From Pseudomonas farris (GTDB lineage Bacteria > Pseudomonadota > Gammaproteobacteria > Pseudomonadales > Pseudomonadaceae): a DNA stretch of 64,000 bases. Each line of letters starts with the position of its first letter. Position 1 is the stretch's first letter. The stretch lies in contig NZ_JAHSTV010000003.1 of assembly GCF_019145235.1 (NCBI RefSeq), positions 124,001-188,000 on the forward strand, written 5' to 3'. The notes beneath the pieces were generated by a model. It was not told the origin of the DNA. It saw only the letters and a program-made list of their open reading frames with translations, and searched no databases. Shown here piece by piece: positions 19,294 to 28,684 of the stretch. The translations under genes were made by a program, and so were the position numbers.

Positions 19294-20199
19294 TCAACCT
19301 TTCCCTTTGGTCCGAGTCATATTCGGCCCGCCATTCTTCTCCAGATGCTCAATGATGATCCCCGCCACGTTCTTTCCGGTGGTGGTTTCAATCCCTTCAA
19401 GCCCTGGCGACGAGTTCACTTCCATCACCAGCGGTCCATGATTGGAGCGCAGGATATCCACCCCCGCCACCGCCAACCCCATGACCTTCGCCGCACGCAA
19501 CGCAGTCATGCGTTCTTCCGGCGTGATCTTGATCAGGCTCGCACTGCCACCGCGATGCAGGTTGGAGCGAAACTCCCCCGGCTTGGCCTGGCGCTTCATC
19601 GCCGCGATCACCTTGTCGCCGACCACAAAACAACGAATGTCCGCGCCGCCGGCTTCCTTGATGTATTCCTGAACCATGATGTTCTGCTTCAGGCCCATGA
19701 AGGCTTCGATCACCGATTCTGCCGCCGTGGCTGTTTCACACAGCACCACACCGATGCCCTGAGTGCCTTCCAGCACCTTGATCACCAGCGGTGCGCCGTT
19801 GACCATCTCGATCAAGTCGGGAATGTCATCCGGGGAATGCGCAAAACCGGTGACCGGCAAACCGATCCCCCGGCGCGACAGCAATTGCAGTGAACGCAGT
19901 TTGTCTCGCGAACGGGCAATGGCTACCGATTCGTTGAGCGGAAAAACCCCCATCATTTCGAACTGGCGCAGCACCGCGCAGCCATAAAACGTTACCGATG
20001 CGCCAATCCGCGGGATCACTGCATCGAAACCCTCCAGCGGTTTGCCACGGTAGTGGATCTGCGGCTTGTGACTGGCAATGTTCATGTAGGCGCGCAAGGT
20101 GTCGATCACCACCATTTCATGGCCACGCTCCATACCGGCTTCGACCAGACGACGGGTGGAATACAGACGCGGGTTCCGCGACAGCACAGCGATCTTCAT
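19294..20199 (-). CDS. rimK: RimK, ribosomal protein S6 glutamate ligase
   Basis: RimK is an ATP-grasp ligase that adds glutamate residues to the C-terminus of ribosomal protein S6, which affects translation in Pseudomonas. The 301-residue protein has the ATP-grasp region from about residue 105, including [17 protein letters not shown], and the metal-binding end [14 protein letters not shown]. Its ATG overlaps the rimB stop by four bases (ATGA at 20196-20199), so rimB and rimK are coupled. The S6 modification role is known from the family. Confidence 0.93.
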   Translation of the reverse strand: MKIAVLSRNPRLYSTRRLVEAGMERGHEMVVIDTLRAYMNIASHKPQIHYRGKPLEGFDAVIPRIGASVTFYGCAVLRQFEMMGVFPLNESVAIARSRDKLRSLQLLSRRGIGLPVTGFAHSPDDIPDLIEMVNGAPLVIKVLEGTQGIGVVLCETATAAESVIEAFMGLKQNIMVQEYIKEAGGADIRCFVVGDKVIAAMKRQAKPGEFRSNLHRGGSASLIKITPEERMTALRAAKVMGLAVAGVDILRSNHGPLVMEVNSSPGLEGIETTTGKNVAGIIIEHLEKNGGPNMTRTKGKG

Positions 20200-20675
20200 G
20201 CAACACCTGTGGAGAAGGTAGATACCGGGAACACCGGCTTGTCTTGTACATATTTAATGCCCGGATTGACCACCAACTGGCCGTCGATCAGGGCTTTGGA
20301 ACCGAGTAACAGGCGATATCGCATGGACTTGCGGCAGGCGAGGGTGAACTCGACCCGCCAGACCCGATCACCGAGGGCCAGGGTGGTGCTGACCACATAG
20401 CGCATCTGCGCATGGCCGTTGGAGCTTTTAATGGTTTTCCTCGTTACCAGCGGGGCTTCGCAGCGCCGGTGCCGCAGTTGCACCACCGTGCCCAGGTGCG
20501 CGGTAAAGCGCACCCACTGTTCCCCATCGCGCTCGAACGGCTCGATGTCGGTGGCGTGCAAACTGGAGGTGCTGGCGCCGGTGTCGATTTTTGCCCGAAG
20601 GCCCGCGACTCCCAAATCCGGGAGCGCCACCCACTCGCGCAGACCGATAACGGTCAAATGGTCAAATGTCTTCAA
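20196..20675 (-). CDS. rimB: RimB, retropepsin-like protease partner of RimK
   Basis: This 159-residue protein belongs to the retropepsin-like, ATP-dependent zinc-protease-annotated family found with RimK. The aspartic-protease-like motif lies in [17 protein letters not shown] near residue 30. The C-terminal half has [20 protein letters not shown]. In P. fluorescens RimB is reported to act with RimK on ribosomal protein S6. Translation begins at TTG 20675; there is no clear ribosome-binding site, but a 36-codon ORF ends exactly over this start (TTGA), which would allow coupled translation. It overlaps rimK by four bases. Confidence 0.88.
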   Translation of the reverse strand: MKTFDHLTVIGLREWVALPDLGVAGLRAKIDTGASTSSLHATDIEPFERDGEQWVRFTAHLGTVVQLRHRRCEAPLVTRKTIKSSNGHAQMRYVVSTTLALGDRVWRVEFTLACRKSMRYRLLLGSKALIDGQLVVNPGIKYVQDKPVFPVSTFSTGVA

Positions 20676-20782
20676 AAGTGCTCAACCGGCAAAAACCGCT
20701 CAGACCGCGTGCGGCCGAATTCGCGGTATTCACGCAGAATAATGGGTAAAAGGCGACAGATATCTACTGCCCGAATTTCCAT
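20672..20782 (-). CDS. Candidate 36-residue small protein overlapping the rimB start
   Basis: A small frame begins at ATG 20782, reads MEIRAVDICRLLPIILREYR and continues with an Arg-rich stretch to end LPVEHF. Its TGA overlaps the TTG start of rimB by four bases (20672-20675). rimB itself lacks a clear ribosome site, so translation of this frame could deliver ribosomes to it. GAGGG lies directly against the ATG, which is closer than normal and weakens the case. In P. fluorescens a small gene called rimA is described upstream of rimB, and this may be its counterpart, but I cannot confirm that from sequence. Confidence 0.45.
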   Translation of the reverse strand: MEIRAVDICRLLPIILREYREFGRTRSERFLPVEHF

Positions 20783-20889
20783 CCCTCAATGTGCGGGGGA
20801 ATGCCTGCATTCTAATCCACAGCGTGGTGATTCATGGCACGACAGAAACGGTAGTACAGTTCATCGATATTTCAGAATGAGGTCATCCA

Positions 20890-21297
20890 ATGGCACAAAA
20901 AAGCGAAGAGGACGACAAGGTCCGTCTCGATAAATGGTTGTGGGCCGCGCGTTTTTATAAAACACGTGCCTTGGCCAAGGCCGCGATTGAGAGTGGCAAG
21001 GTGCATTGCCGGGGCGAGCGCTGCAAGCCAGGCAAGGAGCCGAGGGTGGGCGATGAATTTCAGATTCGCACCGGCTTCGAGGAGCGCACGGTGGTAGTCC
21101 AGGCGCTGTCGATCGTGCGCCGTGGTGCGCCGGAGGCTCAGGCCCTGTATGCCGAAACCGAAGCCAGCATTGCCAAACGTGAAGCGGCTGCGGCCATGCG
21201 CAAGGCCGGGGCATTGGGCGTGAGCACTGATGGCAAGCCGAGCAAGAAGCAGCGTCGGGATCTGTTCAAGTTTCGCGGTAACAGCAACGACGAGTAG
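20890..21297 (+). CDS. hslR: Hsp15, S4-domain ribosome-associated heat shock protein
   Basis: Hsp15 binds stalled 50S subunits that carry peptidyl-tRNA and helps recycle them after heat stress. The 135-residue protein has an N-terminal S4 RNA-binding domain (about 10-70), beginning VRLDKWLWAARFYKTRALA, then a basic C-terminal helix ending KKQRRDLFKFRG. It is divergent from rimB and lies upstream of hslO and pckA, an order also seen in enterobacteria (hslR-hslO-pckA). A gap of 224 bases before hslO suggests hslO may also have its own promoter. Confidence 0.93.
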   Translation: MAQKSEEDDKVRLDKWLWAARFYKTRALAKAAIESGKVHCRGERCKPGKEPRVGDEFQIRTGFEERTVVVQALSIVRRGAPEAQALYAETEASIAKREAAAAMRKAGALGVSTDGKPSKKQRRDLFKFRGNSNDE

Positions 21298-21521
21298 TGA
21301 CCGTCGTCTGGCGCAGACTTGCAATCGCGCACCTGCGCAGCCATATGGGTGTACTCGTCAGCGGCAGAGTGAAAACGCCGTTCGTCGAAAACCGAGGTTT
21401 GACCTTGCTTGGAACAACCCCGGATTGTTCATAAAATGCCCTTACGGCTGAACTTTGCCCGCTCAATAATGCGGAAATGACGCGATTTTCTTTTTTGTCA
21501 CCCTTTCAGATACCCAGACCT

Positions 21522-22424
21522 ATGACCAATCTATCGGATAACGACTACACCCAACGCTTCATCTTCGATGACAGCGACACCCGCGGCGAGCTGGTTGGGT
21601 TGGAGCGTAGCTATGCCGAAGTCCTCGCCAAACACGCCTATCCGGAGCCGGTCGCGCAACTGCTGGGCGAGCTGATGGCGGCGGCAGCGTTGCTGATTGG
21701 CACCTTGAAGTTCGATGGCTTGCTGATTCTGCAGGCCCGTTCCGAAGGCCCGGTGCCGCTGTTGATGATTGAGTGCTCCAGCGAGCGTGAGATCCGCGGC
21801 CTGGCTCGTTACGAAGCCGACCAGATTGCCCCGGATGCGACCCTCGCCGACCTGATGCCCAATGGTGTCCTGGCGCTGACCGTCGACCCGACCCAGGGCC
21901 AGCGTTACCAAGGCATCGTCGACCTCGACGGCGCAACGCTCTCGGAGTGCTTCACTAACTACTTCGTCATGTCTCAGCAGGTCGGCACGCGCTTCTGGCT
22001 CTACGCCGATGGCCGTCGTGCCCGTGGCCTGTTGCTGCAGCAATTGCCTGCCGACCGTCTGAAAGACGAAGAAGAACGCGCGGCCAGTTGGCAGCACATC
22101 ACCGCCCTGGCCAGCACGCTGACGGCCGATGAATTGCTGAGCCTGGACAACGAAACCGTGCTCCATCGCCTCTATCATGAAGAACAGGTGCGCCTGTTTG
22201 ACGTGCAGCACCTACGTTTCCATTGCAGCTGCTCTCGGGAACGCTCGGGCAATGCGTTGGTCAGTTTGGGTCTGGATGATGCCCAGGCACTCGTTATCGA
22301 ACACGGTGGCGCCGTGGAGATCGATTGCCAGTTTTGCAACGAACGTTACCTGTTCGATGCGGCCGATATCACCCAATTGTTTGCTGGTGCAGGGGTCGAT
22401 ACGCCGTCAGATACCCGTCACTAA
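21522..22424 (+). CDS. hslO: Hsp33 redox-regulated chaperone
   Basis: Hsp33 is a cytoplasmic holdase switched on by oxidation of four zinc-binding cysteines. The 300-residue protein has the N-terminal fold with [20 protein letters not shown], the Gly-rich region, and near the C-terminus the redox switch: a CxC in FHCSCSRER and a CxxC in [10 protein letters not shown]. The ATG at 21522 gives the family start MTNLSDND; an ATG at 21477 in the same frame would add 15 non-conserved residues. It lies between hslR and pckA. Confidence 0.93.
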   Translation: MTNLSDNDYTQRFIFDDSDTRGELVGLERSYAEVLAKHAYPEPVAQLLGELMAAAALLIGTLKFDGLLILQARSEGPVPLLMIECSSEREIRGLARYEADQIAPDATLADLMPNGVLALTVDPTQGQRYQGIVDLDGATLSECFTNYFVMSQQVGTRFWLYADGRRARGLLLQQLPADRLKDEEERAASWQHITALASTLTADELLSLDNETVLHRLYHEEQVRLFDVQHLRFHCSCSRERSGNALVSLGLDDAQALVIEHGGAVEIDCQFCNERYLFDAADITQLFAGAGVDTPSDTRH

Positions 22425-22543
22425 AACGTTTCAGTGCAGGTAAATTCACTGCTTAACGCCGGAATAACGCCGTTCTGACGGGAGGGCCCTACACTTTTTG
22501 GGCTTTTCTGGCATAATCCGGCCCACTTTTTTCGCGGTAGTAG

Positions 22544-24145
<1,602 letters not shown>

Positions 24146-24171
24146 GCATTGGTAGTGGTTTGAGGTAAGAG

Positions 24172-24197
24172 AAAGCCGCCCTTTGGGCGGCTTTTTT
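24172..24197 (+). terminator. Rho-independent terminator of pckA
   Basis: AAAGCCGCC and GGGCGGCTTTTTT form a stem with a CTTT loop and a T tract, 26 bases after the pckA stop. Confidence 0.9.
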
Positions 24198-24296
24198 GTG
24201 GGCGCGATTCAGTTCTCTACGAGACAGAACTGGCAATATTCCCGCAGTAAACACGCAAAACAGCCAGAATTATTCCCCTTCTGTTGTCCTGATCCA

Positions 24297-24455
24297 CTAG
24301 ACCCCGATGGTTAATGGGGGGTTGTCGCCGCGTCTTTTCGCCCTGCGCTTGAGGTGCACGTCGTAGCTTTCGGGCTGCAAAGAGCGATTAGTGTCGTAAT
24401 CGGTGATGGCGTTTACCCCTGCATCAGCCCCATGCGCGCACAACAACCTGCCTCA
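24297..24455 (-). pseudogene. Remnant of a DUF1493-like gene, duplicate of the one at 25031-25588
   Basis: On the minus strand the frame contains ITDYDTNRSLQPESYDVHLK, then RRAKRRGDNPPLTIGV and a TAG at 24297. This aligns with FVDYDAYRYFQPEGFDVFLK and RRAKGRGDKVPLTIGM in the intact gene 0.7 kb away. The upstream part reads AGCCARMGLMQGVNA, matching the GCDGADARQLMEAL region less well. No start and no N-terminal half can be found, and the last 18 or so codons are missing. It is a degraded paralogue lying just after the orphan HTH gene. The rest of the space between pckA and that gene holds only the pckA terminator. Confidence 0.7.
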
Positions 24456-24471
24456 TTCGTTATGTGTTGGG

Positions 24472-24948
24472 CTAAGGCTTCTTTTTTCTTGTCAGTAATG
24501 CGGACAGTGAGTGGGTATTCAGCGGGAAGTCGCGAAGATCACTCTCGCTGAGAGACCACTTACGAATAACGCTACCTGCCTGAGAGCCGTGTGGTTTGCT
24601 TGCTTTGGCGGCAGTTGTGCTTGGTTCGCGCCTGGGTTTTTTAGCCTTTGGGCCTGGGGTTCGACTTAACTGAGCATCTTGTAGTCGACGCCCCGTTTCA
24701 TCGGATTCGCCAACCTTGTTCAAGTCCTGCTCCAGGCCTAATACATGCATCACCGACAGATAAGCGCCCATTGTCACCCCCGCACCACCAGACTCCAGAG
24801 AACGCAGCGTCATGACAGACATGCCGGCTCGTTCTGCCACTTGTTTAGCTGTCAGCCTTCGACGTAAACGAGCCAGTTTTAGGCGTTCGCCGAGGTCGGT
24901 AAGCAGTCGGGCAATACGCGGGAGAAGTGCCGCTGTTTTTCTAGCCAT
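24472..24948 (-). CDS. HTH (Xre/HipB-like) regulator without a HipA partner
   Basis: This 158-residue protein has a helix-turn-helix of the Xre/HipB type at about residues 18-75 (LKLARLRRRLTAKQVAERAG, then MSVMTLRSLESGG). HipB-like proteins are antitoxins and autorepressors for HipA kinases. No hipA follows; the next sequence downstream is a decayed DUF1493-like fragment. The C-terminal 80 residues are unusual, basic and low in complexity (PGPKAKKPRREPSTTAAKAS), with an ending SDLRDFPLNTHSLSALLTRK. The ATG at 24948 matches the family start MARKTAALLP. It may be a stand-alone repressor or the survivor of a broken toxin-antitoxin locus. Confidence 0.75.
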   Translation of the reverse strand: MARKTAALLPRIARLLTDLGERLKLARLRRRLTAKQVAERAGMSVMTLRSLESGGAGVTMGAYLSVMHVLGLEQDLNKVGESDETGRRLQDAQLSRTPGPKAKKPRREPSTTAAKASKPHGSQAGSVIRKWSLSESDLRDFPLNTHSLSALLTRKKKP

Positions 24949-25030
24949 ACAGCTAATATTCCTTCACTTCTGAGGTGATAACGCCAGAATAATTGCACTT
25001 ATGCGAGCCGTTCCAGACGTGGCGTCTGCC

Positions 25031-25588
25031 CTATTGGTTCTCCAGTTCCTGCGTATCCCACCGTTGCACCTTGATCGCTTGGTAAAGCATGCCAATGGTC
25101 AAAGGCACCTTGTCACCGCGCCCCTTCGCCCGACGCTTGAGAAACACATCAAACCCTTCCGGCTGAAAATACCGATACGCATCGTAGTCGACGAAATCAA
25201 TGGCGAACTGTTCCTCCAGCGCTTCCATCAGCTGCCGCGCGTCTGCGCCATCACAGCCCAGGTCAAAGTTGATCGAGGTGGTGAGGCTGATGGTATTTCG
25301 TTCGGGCAGGCCGAGTTCTTCGTGCAGCAGCTGCATGAGCAGGTGCATGGCGTGGTCGTCGGGGAAGTTGAGGGCGAGGTTCATAGCGCGTCCGTTTGGC
25401 TTGGGGAGGGCAGGTTGAGTCGGTTTTCCTTGTCGGTACTTGGCGATCACTTCTTCTCGTGTAGGAAGCGGCACGTCAAGGTCTGCCGGAGACGTATCAA
25501 ATCCGGCGAGGCGTAGGCTAGCCAAGTAGTTTGAACGGCAGACTTTTTCGTAGTGCGCTTGTTTCTGTTTGAAGGTTAATTTGCTCAT
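25031..25588 (-). CDS. YhfG-like / DUF1493 fusion protein
   Basis: The 185-residue product looks like two families joined in frame. Residues 1-52 (FKQKQAHYEKVCRSNYLASL, then RLAGFDTSPADLDVPLPTRE) resemble YhfG, the small antitoxin encoded before fic toxins. Residues 75-180 resemble DUF1493, a small acidic family with the pattern STS/TTSINFDLGCDGADARQLM, then FDVFLKRRAKGRGDK and a final aromatic KVQRW. An internal ATG (MNLALNFPDDHAMHL) could mark the start of the original DUF1493 gene. No fic gene is present. It follows the toxin-antitoxin pair on the same strand. Function is unknown; both assignments are from memory of family patterns. Confidence 0.7.
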   Translation of the reverse strand: MSKLTFKQKQAHYEKVCRSNYLASLRLAGFDTSPADLDVPLPTREEVIAKYRQGKPTQPALPKPNGRAMNLALNFPDDHAMHLLMQLLHEELGLPERNTISLTTSINFDLGCDGADARQLMEALEEQFAIDFVDYDAYRYFQPEGFDVFLKRRAKGRGDKVPLTIGMLYQAIKVQRWDTQELENQ

Positions 25589-25609
25589 GAATAGTGTGCC
25601 GGAGCCGTT

Positions 25610-25882
25610 TCAGGGCCATTTCTGTCTGGCATGCATTACTCGCAGCATCTCTACCAAATCGTCTCTGATCAGATAGACCATTACGTAGTTTGAGGTTACG
25701 ACTATCTCGCGTGTCCCTGGAACGATGCCTTTCCTGTAAAGAGTCGGGCGCTGTCGAGCGTGCTCTGCCTTCAGTTCAAACATCTCATCGAGGGCAACAG
25801 CTGCGATTGGGTTGTCCTGACTGATGTGATCCATGATTCTGCTTCGGTCATCAAGCGCCATCGGACGCCAGACCAACCTCAT
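25610..25882 (-). CDS. RelE/ParE-family toxin
   Basis: This 90-residue protein has the ParE/RelE fold pattern: VWRPMALDDRSRIMDHISQD at the start, a helical middle DEMFELKAEHARQRPTL, and the strand segments GTREIVVTSNYVMVYLIR ending VMHARQKWP. ParE-type members poison gyrase and RelE-type members cleave mRNA on ribosomes; which applies here is unclear, though the RxxI/VxxNYVMVY pattern is more ParE-like. Its ATG at 25882 shares one base with the upstream gene's stop (TGATG), the usual sign of a coupled antitoxin-toxin pair. Confidence 0.82.
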   Translation of the reverse strand: MRLVWRPMALDDRSRIMDHISQDNPIAAVALDEMFELKAEHARQRPTLYRKGIVPGTREIVVTSNYVMVYLIRDDLVEMLRVMHARQKWP

Positions 25883-26325
25883 CAACGCGCTCGTTGACGT
25901 ATGGCATCACGCTTGGCGGCAAATATTCGGCGGGCCTCTTCGTCGCTCACGCTCGGTCTCAAATCATCAACACTGCTTTGTACCTGTTCCTTGAACCATT
26001 CTTCATATGCCGCAGCCTCATGGGCCTGTTTCATTGCCTCGGAGCGATCAGGGCGGGTGTAGGTTTTGAATTGGAACGGATCATAATTCGATGCGTCCAC
26101 ATCGAAGTGGTTGATGCCCATGTCTCGCAGATAAGTCACCAGTGTTTCAAGTCGTTTGAATAGGCGCACTTGACGACTGCGTTGTGCCGTCAGCGAGCAT
26201 TCTTTACTTCCGTATCGGATTTGAATCGACCAACCGCCTGGTCTTGCGACGATATGAGCGCTGTTTACCGAACCGTTTTCAAGCAGTCGAGTGAGGGTGC
26301 TGTGATCGATGGTTTCGGTTGTCAT
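25882..26325 (-). CDS. Stability-determinant-type antitoxin partner of the ParE-like toxin
   Basis: The 147-residue product begins MTTETIDHSTLTRLLENGSV at ATG 26325. The N-terminal half is beta-rich and basic (AHIVARPGGWSIQIRYGSKE, QRSRQVRLFKRLETLVTYLR) and the C-terminal half helical and charged (YTRPDRSEAMKQAHEAAAYE). The C-terminal part matches proteins annotated as stability determinants that precede RelE/ParE toxins and are probably their antitoxins. The frame stays open for 20 more codons upstream, but that part is not typical. It overlaps the toxin by one base. The antitoxin role is inferred from position and family. Confidence 0.7.
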   Translation of the reverse strand: MTTETIDHSTLTRLLENGSVNSAHIVARPGGWSIQIRYGSKECSLTAQRSRQVRLFKRLETLVTYLRDMGINHFDVDASNYDPFQFKTYTRPDRSEAMKQAHEAAAYEEWFKEQVQSSVDDLRPSVSDEEARRIFAAKRDAIRQRAR

Positions 26326-26435
26326 GAAGGCGAGTCCATTGTTGAACAGTGGCTCATATGCTACGCAATCAATAATAGTTTGCAAGATTCAGCTCCTCAC
26401 GTTGGAAAGGGGGGGATACAGCATTGATCGTCGAT

Positions 26436-26472
26436 CAGGCAGGCAGCCCTTGTCTGGAGCAGTGCCTGCCTG
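26436..26472. repeat. Perfect inverted repeat between two minus-strand genes
   Basis: CAGGCAGGCA and TGCCTGCCTG form a perfect 10-base stem around 17 bases, directly after the stop of the small gene at 26482. There is no U tract on the minus strand, so it may be a weak terminator, a regulator site or an mRNA-end hairpin. Confidence 0.5.
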
Positions 26473-26481
26473 AGAGTGGTT

Positions 26482-26781
26482 TTAAGCCGGCGCTTTCCAG
26501 CCCATCATGCGTTGCTGGGCGACTTTAAGCAGGTCGCAGCCGTCCTGTGTCAGTAAGTAGACCGCGTGGGTGATGTGGGGGATGTCTTCGATGTCGCCGT
26601 GTTTGAAGCAAACGCAGTGCAGGGTTTTGAGGAGATCACTGGAGGCTCGGATACGCTGGAGGGCGGCTTCGAGAATGTCCTGAGGGTTTGCCTCTGTATC
26701 GATGATCAGGGGCGGGGAGTCGGTGAGGTTGGTTTGCAGCGGGAGGTAGCGATCGGTTGTGGACGGATTCCATGAATTCAT
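26482..26781 (-). CDS. Small helical protein A (DUF6124/DUF3077-like), paralogue of the gene at 28406
   Basis: From ATG 26781 this gives a 99-residue acidic protein: a short N-terminus, a central PPLIIDTEANPQDILEAALQ strand-helix, and a helical end AVYLLTQDGCDLLKVAQQRM. It shares most of its length with the protein at 28406-28684, including YLLTQDGC. Pseudomonas genomes contain many small proteins of this pattern (an ID/VDT strand, then an A-L-x-x-A helix, then a final Leu-rich helix). No function is established to my knowledge. The frame stays open for another 87 codons upstream, but homology between the two copies starts at this methionine. Confidence 0.75.
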   Translation of the reverse strand: MNSWNPSTTDRYLPLQTNLTDSPPLIIDTEANPQDILEAALQRIRASSDLLKTLHCVCFKHGDIEDIPHITHAVYLLTQDGCDLLKVAQQRMMGWKAPA

Positions 26782-27168
26782 TTTATGTAATCTCAAATGC
26801 ATCAGAAGGAACCGCCGCCATCGTGACCAAGCGATGGGAGGCGGACTGTGTTCGGGTTGGTCAACCGGTGAGATCACACGCAAACCCGGCACGTCCGAAG
26901 ACGTCCCAAACACAGCCGCCATAAAGCATGCTGACGCAAAAGCGCCGGCAGCATACAACGGGTGCGTGCGTAGATCTAATTCGGGTGACCAAGCCCGAGT
27001 CGTTGATTTGGCAGCGACAGTCACGACTATAGGTGCGAGCACCGGGCAGCGATAGACGACAAGGAGTCCCCGCTTGTAGGAACCGGATGAGCCTTGGCTA
27101 GGCCGTTTCTATAGGAATTTTCCGCGACGCAATTTCTCGTATTTTTCCGCCATCCCGCGCCCATCACC
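26782..27168. other. Long leader between small protein A and the hydrolase
   Basis: This 387-base stretch has no convincing gene. On the minus strand the frame of small protein A remains open to 27042 with a plausible-looking but unmatched sequence (TRAWSPELDLRTHPLYAAGA). Near 27035 on the minus strand lies CTATAGTCG followed by GTCGCTGCCAAA, resembling CTATAGTTTTCGTCGCGGCT upstream of the second paralogue. This may be a shared leader or promoter element. Confidence 0.4.
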
Positions 27169-28296
27169 TCAACAAATATGCTGATACGCCGCAACATCCA
27201 GCACGCTAGTCGTCAGCCCAGTCGCCGGCGTATAGATCGTGCCTTTCACCGCCGAGAAGTTGACCCCTTGGCTGCCCAGCGAAACATAGCGTTCGCCTTG
27301 ATCCAGCTCGGTGAAGTAGGTGTAAGAGTATTTGTGCATCAGCCGGTACATCGCTTCGTTGTCGACCATGGCTTTGCCGAGGTTCTCCAGATCGGCATGG
27401 GTCAGGTTCAACGACTTGTCCAGTTGCACGCCCCAACGCTGGAGGCAGACTTCGGCGAAGTGGCGGACGAACCGGCCGGGCTCGGCCAGGGTTTTCGGGC
27501 CGTTGACACCGTCGGGGGAGGCATTGCCGGCCACGGTGGCGTGACGGCCGGGTATGGGGTAAATGTGGGTTTTGGTGCCGGTGGCGGTTTGCGGAATAAC
27601 GCAGCTGAAACCTTTCGAGCGTTCGTCCCGGGCATAGAAACCTACATACTCTTTGACGTTGGCGTCGAGTTTGACTTTGTCATCCTGAAAGTTGCCAATA
27701 CCCGGCACCGGGTCAATTGCAAAGATATTAACCGGGATGTCTTTAAGTTCGCTGTCCTTGAACATGGCGTTGGCCAGCATGTGGCAACTAATGCCGCCGC
27801 GGCTCCAGCCCACCAGGTTTACTTGGGTGGGAATAACACCGTCCTTGCGGAAGGTTTTGATGATCTGTTCTTGTAACGCCTGCTGGGTCACGCTGCGATC
27901 GCCATAGTTGTATTTGCGCCAGAACCACGAGCCTTCAACTTTTACGTCTTCGATTGGAATACCGGCCGCTTTGAGGCGGTTGTATTCCTCTTCGGTCAGT
28001 TGCTCGCGCTGCCAGTCACACTGGCCTTTGATGATGTTGATTGCGTGCTGGACGTTTTGCTCCCAGCCTTTGCCGAACAGTGTGCCGCTGAGACCGTACT
28101 CCTCGGACTTGGTAAAGAGATCGTCGGCTTGCAAGTTACCGCTGCCGGGGCCGTCGACCACGATCCATTCGGCGAACTCCCTGCCGAGATGGTGAGATGC
28201 GAGTGTCGATACCAGTTCCCCATCCCAGTAATTTGCATTGGTGTCGTCGAATTTAGTTGAGCCAGTGCCGCAGAAGAAAATAGTTAGTACAGTCAT
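27169..28296 (-). CDS. Predicted alpha/beta serine hydrolase with GWSRGG motif (Tle1/DUF2235-like)
   Basis: The 375-residue protein begins MTVLTIFFCGTGSTKFDD, like the N-terminal strand-loop of DUF2235/Tle1 phospholipase domains. It has a nucleophile elbow VNLVGWSRGGISCHM with Ser165, a likely catalytic Asp195 in FAIDPVPGIGNF, and His252 in PIPGRHATVAGN. There is no signal peptide. Tle1-type enzymes are often type VI secretion effectors, but no secretion genes are nearby. Two paralogous small proteins lie on either side on the same strand. The hydrolase fold is well supported; lipase or effector activity is inference. Confidence 0.7.
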   Translation of the reverse strand: MTVLTIFFCGTGSTKFDDTNANYWDGELVSTLASHHLGREFAEWIVVDGPGSGNLQADDLFTKSEEYGLSGTLFGKGWEQNVQHAINIIKGQCDWQREQLTEEEYNRLKAAGIPIEDVKVEGSWFWRKYNYGDRSVTQQALQEQIIKTFRKDGVIPTQVNLVGWSRGGISCHMLANAMFKDSELKDIPVNIFAIDPVPGIGNFQDDKVKLDANVKEYVGFYARDERSKGFSCVIPQTATGTKTHIYPIPGRHATVAGNASPDGVNGPKTLAEPGRFVRHFAEVCLQRWGVQLDKSLNLTHADLENLGKAMVDNEAMYRLMHKYSYTYFTELDQGERYVSLGSQGVNFSAVKGTIYTPATGLTTSVLDVAAYQHIC

Positions 28297-28405
28297 TTGT
28301 GTTGCTCTTGTTTAATGTAAGAGCTGGCACGTTAGTTTTTGTTGTTTGAATAGTGAAGTGATTAGTTGTTGCTGGTTTTGTAAGGTGTGTCAGTTGTTTG
28401 TGTTT

Positions 28406-28684
28406 TTATTTAATTCGCTGTTTGGCGATTTCAAGAAGTTCGCAGCCATCTTGGGTCAGCAAGTAAAGTGCGTTGACGATATTGGGTATGTCTTTCACGT
28501 CGGCTTGTTTGAAGCACAGGCAATAGAGCGTTTCGAGCAGATCGCTGGCGGCGCGGATGCGTTGCAGGGAGGCGTCGAGAATCTCGTGAGGATTGGCTTC
28601 GGTGTCGATGACCAACACGGGGGTATCGCTGTAGCTGGTTTTGAGCGGGTGATAGCGGTCTGTTAACGAGTGGAACGTGTTCAT
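28406..28684 (-). CDS. Small helical protein B (DUF6124/DUF3077-like), paralogue of the gene at 26482
   Basis: From ATG 28684 this gives a 92-residue protein, MNTFHSLTDRYHPLKTSYSD, then VLVIDTEANPHEILDASLQR and ending ALYLLTQDGCELLEIAKQRI. It aligns without gaps over most of its length with small protein A; well over half the positions are identical. It lies upstream of the hydrolase on the same strand with 109 bases between. The upstream leader contains ACTGCCCGACTTCCCACAGG, a sequence I associate with this gene family in Pseudomonas. Function unknown; a regulatory or immunity role for the hydrolase is possible but unproven. Confidence 0.75.
   Translation of the reverse strand: MNTFHSLTDRYHPLKTSYSDTPVLVIDTEANPHEILDASLQRIRAASDLLETLYCLCFKQADVKDIPNIVNALYLLTQDGCELLEIAKQRIK

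Noticed and set aside
24354-24551. 65-codon plus-strand frame between pckA and the HTH gene
   Set aside because: It lies over the DUF1493-like remnant and the 3' end of the HTH gene on the other strand, and has no ribosome site.
26782-27042. N-terminal 87-codon extension of small protein A
   Set aside because: The similarity to small protein B starts at the methionine at 26781, and the extension has no known pattern. I treat it as leader sequence, noting it could be translated.
27169-28296. Hydrolase as part of a type VI secretion cluster
   Set aside because: No vgrG, hcp, paar or tss genes are in the window, so the effector role is left as inference.
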